NCBI GenBank assembly: GCA_017590115.1
Contig: JAGGNK010015558.1
Coordinates: forward strand, 1-64,000
Direction: 5' to 3'
Source: Montifringilla adamsi
Lineage: Eukaryota > Chordata > Aves > Passeriformes > Passeridae
DNA: 64,000 nt
Shown here: in pieces, positions 21,112 through 33,700 of the stretch
How positions within the stretch are numbered: position 1 is the stretch's first letter
How the letters are laid out: each line of letters starts with the position of its first letter
Position numbers and translations under genes: made by a program
The notes under the pieces: generated by a model
Database searches by the model: none
Told to the model about the DNA's origin: nothing
What the model saw: the letters and a program-made list of their open reading frames with translations, nothing else

Positions 21112-22185
21112 GTGTTTCTTCTTTAATTCTTTAAAACTGAGACATAAAATATAACTGGTGAACTAGTTAGCTAAGATGTCTCTTTAGTTCTTCATACCCT
21201 TCCAGTGAGGTTTGTTGTGATGGTTCTTCAACCTTACACTCATGTAGATGATGAGAGGAACTGCTTTTCTAAACTATTTAAAAAATAGCAATCCAGAAAA
21301 CTATTTTGATCTTCTGTGAACACTGCTGAAAATATGCAAGGAATTCTTGTTTTATTATACAGGACTCACTGTGTATTTATGGCATTCAAAATAATGTCCC
21401 TTTCTCTCTGCCTCCATTACAGGAGGAGAACAAAAGAATGACTGTACTGGGACAAAGAGTCTACCTAACCACCTAACCTAGTATCTGGTCCTTGGCATAC
21501 CTAGGGAAGAAGATAAGATTAAAGAAGTGTAAATGACACTATTGCAAAGTATTTTCAAATTAACATGCAGACCAGGGACTTCCAGAATAAGGGACATTGT
21601 TTCCACATTAAGTAAGCCATTATTGATTTCTCTATGTAGAAAAGTCTCAAAATATAATCTCTATCCTGATCATGACACAGATCAAAGTGTTTTTCTGTAT
21701 AACTCTACCTATGCTGGAGCTTGCCTTAACGTTAAGATGGTGCACTTCACTCAAATTTATGAGGAAAGCTGTTGAAAACCTGAGGATGGTTTTGCTATTT
21801 CTGTCATGGTAGATTGCTGAAGAACTGCAACAGTTGCTTCACATCTAGTATAGCAGCACATAAGGGAGAACTATATAGCTTTGAAAATATGGAAGACAGG
21901 AACTTTTCTGTGAAACATACACGTGAACTCCTTCCGTCACAGCACAAAATCTGTCCCTGTGAAAGGTGTATTTCTATCTGCTATGCAATGGAAAGCTTCA
22001 GCTCTGCTCATGCGGCATTTATCTTTTGTTTGTCTTGGTGTACATCCTTACAGATTGAAATGCACACTGCAGGATGTACTATAACCATGTCTTTTTTTTC
22101 CAGAACAGATCATAACGCAGACTGCTTACTTAATATAAGTAAAAAGAGGACTAAAGGTGTGTTCTTCAAAAATGTAGTCCCATAG
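21112..22185. other. Intergenic DNA, no gene recognised
   Basis: AT-rich sequence between two repeat-like blocks. ORFs of 80-123 codons occur but have no recognisable domain or splice context. Confidence 0.5.
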
Positions 22186-22492
22186 TGTTACAAAGCAGAG
22201 CAATGCAGAGTCCCCTGACAGGTGCAAAAGAGAACTCCTTTATTGCAAAAACCAGGTCTTTTTAAGCAGTTAGCCTTTTATCAGTTATGTACTTCTAAAA
22301 TACAACAAACATCATCCAACCAACCACCATACACAATGATGTGAACACACAATGGTTATACAACTTATTTTTCTATCTCTAACTCAGTTGAGTCACTCCC
22401 AGCAGCCTTTTCTACTTAGCCAAAGTAACAGGAGTGAGCCATGATTTTACAAGGCTTCCTTTTGTAAAGTTTTACCTATCCATATCACTACA
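22186..22492 (-). mobile_element. Probable solo LTR of an endogenous retrovirus
   Basis: Read on the - strand, the element begins TGTAGTGATATGG and ends GCTTTGTAACA, giving TG...CA termini. An AATAAA lies close to the 3' end (TTTATT on + at about 22237), preceded by a TATA-like GATAAAAGG. This promoter, poly(A) signal and short U5 order is that of an LTR of about 300 bp. No gag, pol or env remnant flanks it, so it would be a solo LTR. I cannot see a convincing target-site duplication, and the left - strand end is uncertain. Confidence 0.5.
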
Positions 22493-23755
22493 GTATGTTA
22501 TTACTGTTTAAAATTACAGTACACATGCTCCTCTTATCAAAAGAGAGAGATCCAGATCTAATAGTCTTGGGACTTTTAAAGAAATTTGTCGTGTGAAAGA
22601 TACAGGAATTTTCCCTGTATTGACAACTTACCAATTTGGCATACACTGGAACTTTGCTAGAACACTGCTAGAAAGAATGGAATTTTTAAACTCACCATGG
22701 AGCTACAGAAGTGATGGACTAAAGATACAGCCATTTACCAATAACTGTTATACCATTTCAGAATGATACTGCTCATCCTCCACAAAAAAATATCTGTAGT
22801 AAAGGTAGATGAAATTCTGTAGCTTTTTAAACTCCTGAACTACATTTCTCCTAACCATTTTCTTTCATGGAAGTCTTTAATCTGCATAAATTTGATACAA
22901 GTTGGTGAATTCATCAGGTTCTGAGGGATGTCTTGAAAGTTCTGCTCTATGCCTTACCTAATAACATACAGAACAAAGTACAAAAACTGTTAATGTCAAC
23001 GTGAAAGAATGTGAGGTTTTTCACACCAGAATTAACGGTTTCCATAAGGGAGGCGAGCTCCTTGAACACCCATCTGACAATATCACCATCTTACTTTTTC
23101 TGGTTTGGATAAAACTTTGTGCTGACAAAACCACAGGTCAAGTTGGGATAAAGCACTTACTGCATGTTTGCATTGGGCAATGAGCTGCAGCCCCTCACAT
23201 TGCTGCTTAGACCTGGCCCTCTATTTTTGGTCGATAATGAAAACATGACTACTACTTTGGGCAAGGAATCATCCTATTAAGGTAGAACAGGAACTCTCCG
23301 GAGTCTCACAAAGACTCTGCAACAAAGACTACCTATCTATGTATATATATACACACACATATATATACACACATACACACACATGGAAAAGGAACACTCC
23401 AGATACAGACTGGCCACAGGTGCCACTTGAGTGGCCCTGTGTTCTGGACCAATAATTACCATCACCCCCACTGGCTAATACTCTATATTGAGCCAACGAA
23501 GGGTCTACAGACTGACCCGTCACAGAAGAAGGTGAAGATCTGAATTAATCAGTTTCTGCAGACACTTTGGCTTTAGATGAGGTGCATCTTTGTTAGGAGC
23601 ATGCCACTGGAACCATAAAATCCTGTGGAACAATGCTGTTAGGAGGGCTGACTATGCTTTATCAGCAAAGTTCCCTGAAGGACTAGTCATCATCAAGGAC
23701 CTTGCTTTCAAGGACCTCACCCTACCTCGTTGGAATAAGACTTGGTTGTGAAGCC
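22493..23755. other. Intergenic DNA upstream of FCHO2
   Basis: Unique-looking AT-rich DNA containing one (TA)n/(CA)n microsatellite at 23333-23384. No gene is recognised. Confidence 0.55.
23333..23384. repeat. (TA)n/(CA)n compound microsatellite
   Basis: Alternating TATATATA and CACACA units about 0.7 kb upstream of the FCHO2 start codon. Confidence 0.9.
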
Positions 23756-23757
23756 AC

Positions 23758-23972
23758 TTCACAGAATCACGGAAGATTCTGAGTTGGAAGGGACACAAGG
23801 ATCATCGAGTCCAACTCGTAAGGACATCCGTAAAGGAATCGCATTGTGTTCTCGTGACACGTGTTGTCCAGCCGCTTCTTTATCTCCGTCAGGCTTGGTG
23901 CTGTGACGACTTCCCTGGGGAGCCTCTACCAGTGCCCAGCCACCGTCCGGGTGAAGACCCTTCCCAGAGCAG
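23758..23972 (-). mobile_element. CR1 LINE 3' fragment (CR1-X-like)
   Basis: The + strand shows the typical antisense CR1 3' end: ACAGAATCAC, then GAGTTGGAAGGGACACAAGG, ATCATCGAGTCCAACTC, and further in CTCCGTCAGGCTTGGTGCTG and CTTCCCTGGGGAGCC. The element is therefore inserted in - orientation. It ends as the CpG island begins, about 120 bp before the FCHO2 ATG. CR1 is the dominant avian LINE. The subfamily is my inference from the tail. Confidence 0.85.
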
Positions 23973-24720
23973 GCCTCTCGTCTCCTCCGTGCCGGTGCCG
24001 CTGCGCGCGCCCTTCCCCGGCGCCCTCTGGCTCTCGCGGGGCTTCCACCCGAGCTTGGCGCCGGGCTCGCCGGTGGCCGGGCGGCGGAGGAAGGATGGCG
24101 TACTTCGTGGAGAGCTTCTGGGTAGGGCAGCGCCGCGGGCCGGTGACGCCGCGCCGCCGGCGGAACGGGCAGGGCGCGGCGCGGGGCAGCCGCAGTCCCC
24201 GCTGCGAGAGCAGCCTCGGCTCTTACGCCACCCCCGGGACTGGGCCGGGGCCTGGCGGCGGGGGATTCGTGCCCGCTGCGCCCGCCACGGCGGGGCTGGG
24301 CCCCGGTGAGCGGGGTACCTGCAGCCCGCGGCAGAGCAAGGGGACCGCCGGCCCTGCCCGCGCCGCCGTGCTCGGGCTCCGCTGCGGAGAGACGGCGGGA
24401 AGAGGGATGGGGTGGTATAGGATAGGACAGTATGGGACCGGATAGCATGGGGTGGGTGGTTGCCGTGAAGCGCTGGGCCGAGGGATGCGCGGACGCTTCT
24501 GTGTGCGCGGGGGTCCGGCGCTCGCAGTCAGCACGGTGGCTGGGGTGGCCTGGGCTGCAGTGGGTCTTGGTGCTGTACGGGAGAACAGCACGGGCTGTCG
24601 CAGCTTCACGTTTGCTTCACGCAAAGGCAGAGCTGCGCCTCGGCGCTCCGCGCTTTTGTACCGATAGCTCGTCTCCGTGTGCCCGTGAGGAGGTACGGCC
24701 GAGCAACAGCCGGCTTAGGG
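23973..24720 (+). promoter_or_regulatory. FCHO2: FCHO2 promoter / CpG island
   Basis: About 750 bp is GC- and CpG-dense in an otherwise AT-rich region and spans FCHO2 coding exon 1. A GGGCGG box (Sp1-type) lies at 24079-24084, just before the start codon. There is no obvious TATA box, as expected for a broadly expressed CpG-island gene. The transcription start should lie inside or just upstream of this island, possibly in the adjoining CR1 fragment. Confidence 0.8.
24095..24121 (+). CDS. FCHO2: FCHO2 coding exon 1 (start codon)
   Basis: The exon encodes MAYFVESFW with donor gtaggg. The ATG has a strong context (A at -3, G at +4). Human FCHO2 is annotated starting MVMAYFVENFW; here no upstream in-frame ATG-GTN precedes this ATG, so the protein starts two residues later. 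The frame is open upstream, but that is GC-rich UTR. Confidence 0.95.
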
Positions 24721-27700
24721 AAACAACAGGCTTTCCAGCTTCCTTTGGACATGCGATCTTGTAAGTCATCTCTGCGCAGATAGCTGGTTTTTGAAGTGGG
24801 TAAATACATATGGATAAAAAATTAAATGAGTTTTGCGTGAAACGCAAGTAGTTTTCATTGTGACCATTGCTAGTTTGAAACCTTAAAATAAGCGTTCTCG
24901 TAGTCACCGGACTGTTTACAAAGTTGCTTCTTATTTAATTTTTTTATGTGCCTCTCTACCAAGAAGTAGCAGAAACATAAAAATTGTTATTGCTTGAGAC
25001 TGAAGTGAAAAAGAGACAAAATATCTTTAGACGCATGTTGTTTCAATTGTAAGCAGCAGTTATGCTTAAAGTTCAGGAAAAACTAATTTCACAATTACCC
25101 TGTTGTTGAATATAAGGCATAGCTCAAGTTTATGTTTTGTTTGCAATCTTGTGTTTAGTTCTGACTCCTTTGCTCTCAACATACTATTAAAATTTAATGA
25201 CCCAAGATACTAGATTTGCTCTCTCACAAGTACAAATCTGCTTAATTTGAAGCCTCAGTGTGGGAGATCAGTATTAAACTAACATGTGGAAGAATTTTAT
25301 TTTTCATAAAAATTAGATTTAAATTAATACAAAAAGATGCATTTTGATTGGAAAAGCTTCCATTTTCTCCTAAGATTAAAGCAAAACAGAAGTCATTTAT
25401 TCAGCTATCACAACTGAAATTGAGCTTTTCTATTAAGCTTTGTTATGTACTGTGGTATGTTCATTTAACTGTCTGATCAGTTGTGTTTTGTTTTGTTAGT
25501 AAGTCAGTTAAATTGGTGAAGGCAATGGGCCATTCCCTTATGTTCTGTTTCCACATCTGTGTCTTCACAAATGCTTCCAGCAAGTATGAGGTAGAAGATA
25601 TCTACCTCAAATTCCCATTTTTCTCTTTCTGCTTTAAAGAGTCTCTAGCTATAGCTTTGTTAGCAAAACCCCTAGTGTGGGTTACCAGCGAGTTAAGACA
25701 TGGGTGATTCCTTCTGTTAGTACAGGTTTTTCTCATGTGTCAGAAATGACACAAGGTAGGACAAGAAGTTTGTGTTTGTCTTGCGGTGATGACAAAGACA
25801 TTAGACAGGGTCTTAACTTGCAAAATTTCACCAAGAAATTTTTGTGATACCATAGACAGGGTTTTATTTTGTATAGACGTAAAATTAAAAGGACTAGGGA
25901 ATGCTCCTTCTTTCCTGCTGTGGGTGAATATTTTTCAAGATTAACTGTAATGATGGATTTGAAAATCTGAAGGTATTGAGTTTCTGTATATCCTCAGAAG
26001 TAGACATAAATTATAGGTTTGTGCATTTTTAATTGTTAATCATCTTCATTTGCACTAACATTTCAAAATAGGTTGTTGTTCAAAATTGCTGCTGCTTTGG
26101 AAGACTTGGGAAGCAGTCCATGTAGGCTCTGAATTGTGGTGAGAAAGTTAAGATGGGAATTAGAAGATACATGAAAATGCACTGAATGCATGATGACTAA
26201 AAATAATGAAGATAAATTTGTAAGGAAGGTAGTAGTATGTAGAACTTCAGAAGGATTGTGTTGTCATTTCTTCCTTACTCTTCTAGGTAACCCCAGACAA
26301 AATATTTTTTGAAATGTGGAATAGGATAGTTATGCTTTTTAAAACACTGATATAAAAATGTATCCAAAACATAATTAATATTCAACTATTTGACATAGAT
26401 GTTGTCATAAACTTGCAACTGAAATTGTACATTGGAAATGGAAGTCTGGATCTTAAGCTGTGTGATACTCTCCCTTGATTTCGTAATTTGCTATAAGTAA
26501 CAGGAAAAGAGATCAGAAACTTAAGGGACTTTAATGATTTCTCCAGAAAAGGGGAGTGACGTGTATGAGTGTATCAATTTTTTACACACTATTTAAGCTG
26601 CTGTCTTCCTAAATGTGCTCATGTAAACAAAACAAATCTTACCTTCTTGGTAAGTCTTGAAAATTGTCCTGAGGCTTTCCTCTTGCACTGCTTGTGAAAG
26701 TGTTTAAATAATTGCACACTTTGGTTTTGTTTTTGTTAGGGGATGTAAGAAAATTAGATGAGCCTGCTAAGTCTTCAGTGTTCTGTAAGAGGTCAATGAG
26801 ATTGATAAATAAGACTGTTTTCAGGATGTGTAAAGCTGAAGTACAGAGACCTCTACTGTCACTTTAAAAATTTACTATCATTTGAAAACTGTAAGGGTCT
26901 GCTAATGCAGCATGACATTCTAGAGCAATTTTCCAAGCCAGGAGGATATTTTTGGGTATCAAAAGTTATGAACTAGTAGTACAGGCTATAAGTGGCTTTG
27001 ATTCTTATGACTGAGTTTTATGCATTCAAGTCACATGTCCAAATATTCCCAACTCCTAATTAGTATTGTCATAAAACACTGCATGCTTGCTGCTGTGCAT
27101 GTGCTACATCAAAACAATGTCATAATTTAAAGGTAACACTATCATAAACTATTTCTGTTAAACATAGCTACATTTTGTCACTTTGAGTACTCTGTTGCTG
27201 GTATAGGAGTATGGAAAGTGTTGTTGATTATTGACTTACTGGTTTCGTAACAGAAAATATTGCTTAGACTTTGATGTTTTATTTAAACTGATGAGTGCAG
27301 GTAATTCTTATGACATAGTTTAAAGGAATAACTACTGACAAGTCCAGAAAAATAAGCACCTTCCAAACCAGTCAGTGGTTGTTTATGAATTGTTTAAAAT
27401 TAACAAAATGAATTAAGCTATTGGAAGTTCTATGAATAGCTGAAGCTGGTTTCTGTGTAACTCTGTGCTTGGTAACTTTGGAAGTTCTGGCATATAAAAA
27501 CATATGTATAAATTGGCTTTGACAATTTAAAAAAAAAAAACTTAATTGATTGTTTTACTTGTAGCTTCTGAGAATGGCTGTGTTGAAGATTCGTGGGCTT
27601 TTTTTCCAAATACTTTTCGTGGAGCATAAAGGTTGGCAGTATCCTGGTTTAATAATTACAGTTTAGTGAAGAAGCTTGCTCTGTTAAGGGTAAGATGTGT

Positions 27701-30700
27701 TGTCTTACAAACTTGTGAGTATATGAGTGGCACAAAGACTTGTCATGCTGACATCTGGAGTTATATCCATATGTCTGTGTAGCACTACTCTTCTGCTGGG
27801 CGTACAGCTGGATGCTCTGTTTCAGGAGATCTGTTGTACAACATTTACTTAGTATCCTCTCTGTATGAGTGCATGTAGCATGAGTTGGCAGCCTTCCCTC
27901 TGTTAGTTAAAAAATATTTTTAGTTACCTATGTATGGTGGGAAATCTCTGTCCTTCCTCATATGCGTAGAGCTTCTCCGGAGCTGATCTTTATTTGATAT
28001 TTTGAAACAGGAAGGTGAGAATTGAAGTTGAGAGGTTGTTTTTGTGTCCAGTCTTCTCAAAACTTTCAGAACTGAATTCATTACCCGTGTAAGCATCCAG
28101 TGACTGCTTTTCTTTCACATTTCAATGCTCTCAATTTTCTACAGCTCTTTCAGACACTCAGAAATGGAAACTTACAGATAGGTAACTTTCAAAAAATGTA
28201 AGACCATAATATTAATCACATGAGTGTTTTTATGTATTCAGGGCCCATTAAATTAAATTATTTTCTAGGTAGAAAGCATGGAAGACATGTTATTTATTTC
28301 AAACTGCAACAAGGATTAACAGTTTAAAGAACATGACAACAGTGTTTGTCAGAGCATTTAAAATGAGTTTACATAGTCCTGAATTTAGTATCTGACCAGT
28401 CAGAGTCACCGTAATATAACCATTTATTTGTACTGGGTAAATAGAAAATGGTGTAACGGAGTATAACCTTTTTACACTAATAGATGTTAATGTTGAACAG
28501 TTTTAATCCAAAGGAGACAGAGCTTGCACTCAAGCAATTTGATTTGAAATGTAGAAAATAAATGCTGCTGCAGATTGCCTAGAAATTTCTGGCTATTTTA
28601 CTGTATGGAGATTTTAAATTCAGAATTTTTATTGCAACAAACAAACTTATTCTTAAAAATGTGAAGTATTTTAAGTTGTTCAATCCCACAGAGTTCCTGT
28701 AATGTGTTTCCTGTTATGCACAAGTCATGGAAATGCTGATTGCTGACTACACATTTGCTGACAGGGCTACTTTCATTTCCATGAGGAAATCTTTGCGACT
28801 AGTTCTTGATGAAGGGAAATGGAAGGACTGGTTGCTCTTGCTTTCCATGATTTAATTTGTTTTGTGTACAAAGTTGGTCAGTAATGCTTTGTTGTAGGCT
28901 TATTTAAGTGTTTACTTGTATTTGAAGTATTGTATTGTTTACTTGTATTTGATTGCTTTCTCTAATGGCTTGCTCTTGGGGGACATCTGTGCTGTAGTTA
29001 CAGAAGAGGTTTCTTACAGTAGTATAGAATAGGAAATCTCAGAACAAGCACAATCTTCTGAAGAGAGTTTTGTTAGCTCTGAGTAAGAAGGAGAGAACTG
29101 CTAATGGATTTCAGAGTAATTAAATGGTACCTATATGGAGAGACTTACATTTTGCACTCTCATACACATTTTTACATTTGTTTTTTACTGAGTAATGACA
29201 GGATCACCTCAACAGATGGTAGTTTTCCTACAAAATGACATTCAGAATGGTCTTTTAAACTGATCTGGAAGTCTGTTACCTAGAGCCTGATATTATACAT
29301 GACAACAGAAGATTGTCTTTCTCCACTATGCGACTTACAGAAGAAGAATCTGCATCTGACTTAACTGTTTGTTATACCAGTGAATGGTAATTGCTTATGA
29401 ATGGGAATGCAAAGTTTCATCTGTTCCCTCTGCTATATGCTGCATTAATTTATTTTTAAGTAAGCTAGTACTGGTCTTCCAGTGATCACAGCTATTACTG
29501 TTGCCACTAGGAAGGAGCAAGTAAAAACACCCAATGAAGAAGAAGTGTCTAAGACACAAAATTTCCAGAATTCTATACAGTGTGTGTGTGGGAAGGAGAA
29601 ATGTTGAGAAAAGACAACGAAAACACAAACAGTGTTCATGGCATATAAGAGGATAAATACTTGGCTTTTGTAAATTGAACAACTTCTCCTTTTCCCACCA
29701 CATACATCTGTCTTGTTATACTAAATACAGAGCCTTAACTTTGATTGCTGCTCTTCATGAATATAACTATGGAATGGAGAAGTTATGGAAAAGCTGTATA
29801 GCTTTTTCTAAAGCAGAACATCTGCTCTCTGCATTGAGCCACTGTACTTAATTCGGTTTGGGTATGTGTATGTCTCCAAACATGAGAAGAATAATCATCA
29901 GGTTAGTTGTCAGAACTTCTGGTCATGTGAGGAGTTTTGAAGTCTGGATGTTTGTGCTTTTAGATAGAGCTTGATACGGGTGATATACGTTATACTTCAC
30001 ATTATATTTACAAGTGAAGACATGTCTTTTAGGTGTGCCAGACTTAAATCAAATAGGCCCTCAAATCTGTGAGCCTGCTTTTGACTTGCTGCTTTGTTTA
30101 AACTTTAATGTCTTTTGCACATAGGTTCTTAACCTCTGATAACCATTGATAGTGTGTAAGAGATGAGGCTTTCAGGGGACTCAGTAGAGGAAAGCATCTG
30201 TTCTGTTTCTTTGTCATGCTTTCTTCACAACTATTCATTGTGAAGTCAGGAAAAATTAGAAGACCTAATTTAAGTGGAAAAATTATTTCCTTTGCAGTAA
30301 CCTTCAGTTACATTTACAGAACAAGATAATTATGGCAGTTGGTTGTTCAGGCTCATTTCATTCTCTAAAGATTCGTGTGGTTACATTTCTGACAGTTTAT
30401 CAGGAACGCTGCAGCCAGGGGCTAGGTCATGGCTGTGCTACCCTTCCTGCATTTCTAAATTGGCAGGAAATTTGTAGAACTCCATGTAGAAAAGGCCCCT
30501 TTAAAAGCTTCCATTATGAAAAGTTTAGAAGCGACCTCTGTTCAGCACATTTTGGTAACATGATGATTTAGCTGGAAGAAACACCTTAAAGCAAAGAACA
30601 TTTCACAAAGAAAAATTTTATTAGTTTTTCAGGAAGAAATGCCTAACATTTATTTATAAACGTTTATCTATAAATTTGGGTACAGTTACAACTTTGGAGA

Positions 30701-33700
30701 AGTTAAATAAGAATTATATTCTGTATTCTAATTGAAAGTACCAATGAAGTCTTAATTGCAATGCAGTGGCATTCAGGGTTTATATTAAGTAACTACATAA
30801 AGTTAATAAGTTAGTGCGCCAGTATTCAGAGTTATTGTAGACTTTAAACTACAAAGAAAATTGTTTAAATAGGGGTGAAAGGGGAAAGAAACTATTTAGA
30901 CTGGTATTTGAGTAGGACAACATTTAAATAAAGTTGCATTTTCTACTAATTGGTGTTCTCATCTTTCTTTTACTTTTCAAGTTTGTAAAAGCCTTGCTCT
31001 GTGGAGAGTCCTTTAAGAGTTTGCTGTATTTTCATGTGTTCTATTTAGTTTTGTTTATACTTTTTATAGACTGTAATTGCACTTATACCAAACTAATCTG
31101 AATTTTGGTGCACGTTTTCAGGTTACAGCTTACTTCAACCATGGAAACTATGATTTTTTAAGGTGGTTTTTTTTCCTTTGGTTTTGTTTTTCCCTATGCT
31201 TGGAAGAAGTAAAACAAATAATCCTGACTAGTAATTTGTATCAAATTGCCTTCAGTTATCTATTATTTGTAAATTTATGTATCTCTCTATTGTCCTTTAA
31301 GGCAACTTCAAAGTTAGTGGAAATGGTCTTAATGCCACGGCTGCTGTGAAGTTTTTCCATCCACCCATGACTGCTTCTCCTTATTTAAAGACGTCAGATC
31401 CCTGCATTCCTTCTCCTCCTAGCCCCCCCTCTTCTGCTGAGCAATACAGCTTGTTTGTTTCCTTGCAGTGATCTGGATCAGTGATTCCTGGTTTTATTTG
31501 CCAGCTTTATTTTCCAGCTGTATAATTTCCCTGATAAGTTTTGCTTTATGGCTGCACAAACAAATTTTTGCAGAACTGAACAGGCAGAAATGTTTGGAAG
31601 GGTATAAGACCAAATTTTCAGGCTTTTCTCACTGACAGTATAGATCTGCCTTTGTTAAAAGTTCAGGATTTTAAGAGTGATGTGAAACTATGCATCCAGA
31701 AGAGGACAAAAAGGTTGGTGAGAGTGCTGGAAGACGTGTCCTGTGAGGAGCGACTAAGGACTTTGGGCATGTCTAGTTTGGAGAAAGGAGACTGAGGGGT
31801 GACATCATTGCTCTCTATAGCTTCCTGAGCAGGGGAAATTGGGATTGTGATGCCCATCTCCTCTCCCTGGGAGGTAAGGGTAGGACATGTAGGAATGGTT
31901 GAAAACTGTGCCGAGGAAGATTCAGATTGGACACTAGGAGGCATTTCTTTACTCTTGGAGGGTGGTCAAACACTGGAATGGCCTACCTAGAGATGGTAAT
32001 CACTGCCCTGAGCTTGTCAGCATTTAAGGGACATTTGGACAATGTCATCAACACCATGATTAAACTTTTGGTCATCCCCAAAGAGCTCAGTCAGCTGGGC
32101 TAAATGATCACTGTAGATACTTTCCAGCTGAAATAGTCTATTCCATTCTATGCTATACCATCCTGTTCTTCTTTCCCTTCCAGTCTGAACATGCATGCAG
32201 TTTTCCTGAGGGTGCAATTCACACCTTATACAGAAGCAACACTACAGATCTGAAGCTTTTGTGAGGGAGAAGGGGAATGGATAGTCTGACAGGAAAACTT
32301 TAATAGTAGCAGTGCTATTATGCTGTGCCTTGCCTTCCTTTCATTTCTGTTGTTGCTTTTTGCTGTCAGGAGGAAGTTCTTCATAGTGCCAGAGGTCATA
32401 AGCTGGCTGAGTTTATTAGTCAGTGCTTAGAGCAGTGTCTCAGTTTTGATACTGAGGTGTGCCTTACTCACTGGAAAATGTCTTAAAACTAAACTTAAGA
32501 ATAGACAGAGAAGCTACAAGTGAGAAGGAAAAGATTAGTGATTTTTTTTTTCACCAGTTTTACAAAAAGCTGGAGAAGAGAAATGAAATGTGAAGGATTG
32601 GGGAAGTAGGATATCAAGTAATCTTAACTGAATTTTAGTTCATGTAAAATGAAAGAGATGAGAGGATAAATGGAGAGTATGGTATTTAGTATGTGCTTAA
32701 TATGATGGGAAGTGAAAGAATACAAGACTCCTAGAAATCTACAACAGAAATGTCTTTGACTATAGCCTAGAAATATGTAGATAGAAAGGCAGTGGTAGCA
32801 GCTGAGCTGATCTTAGGTTAGTTTACACATATGGGATTCATGGGAACTAACTTTTTAGCAATTTCTAAAAACCAGAAGCATTATAAATAATTAACTTCCT
32901 GATGAAGTGATTAAAATGAAAAGTAGTTATGGAAATACATCTATTCAGCATGTTGTGTTTCATAGTTCTACTTTCTGTTTATCTTTAGGGAGAAAGGAAC
33001 AATGGCTTTGATGTCCTCTATCACAATATGAAACATGGACATTTGTCAACAAAGGACTTAGCAGATTTTATTAGAGAAAGGTAAGTATTCATCCTATATT
33101 TTTAATATAGTATTTGTGGGTTTTATTGTTTGCCATTGTGTTTAACAGTAGCATTCAAAACATGTAAACATAGTTCAATTATCATTTTAATATACCTCTC
33201 ACATTCTACAGGAAAATCTATACTTATTCGATTGGTTTAGAACTGAATAGGAACTCTTAAGCATCAGTTAATAACAAGCTTCTAATTTTCCAGGTTTCAT
33301 TTAAAAGATGAGAATAAAAATCTTGAATTGTCTTATTAGGCGTCCAGCAGTTTATCTAAATTAATCCCAGTTTTTCATGTGGAAGAAAAAGAAAGAAAAA
33401 TTATAAGTTAAAGTTGCAAAAATTATTTGCCTTGCAAAATTTTTACTATAGATTTGGAATTAAGCTATTAGAAACTGCTGGTATATACTTAAAAAAAAAA
33501 TCTACTTTCAGAAGCTGAGACAGGTTTGTTAAAGAAAAAGAGTAATGCATAGGGACGAGAAGATAATATACGGAAAATAACACAGGTTCTTCTATATTGG
33601 ATGGAGGGAACAAGACTGAAATATGAAAATTTGACTTCCAAACTTCCAAAACAGGTGACCTAGTGCTGCATTTAGTTCTTTGTAAAAGAAGACTGCTGCT

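Noticed and set aside
23854..24309. Long + strand ORFs through the CpG island
   Set aside because: One includes FCHO2 exon 1 in frame but reads through its donor site; the others are composition-driven shadows.
23759..24448. 229-codon ORF on the - strand across the FCHO2 promoter
   Set aside because: It is an Ala/Pro/Arg-rich frame produced by GC-rich CpG-island DNA, antisense to FCHO2 exon 1, and runs into a CR1 fragment.
24741..24765. Alternative first exon of FCHO2 ending at a gtaagt near 24760
   Set aside because: The short ATG frame before it would join exon 2 out of phase; a non-coding exon cannot be excluded, but nothing supports it.
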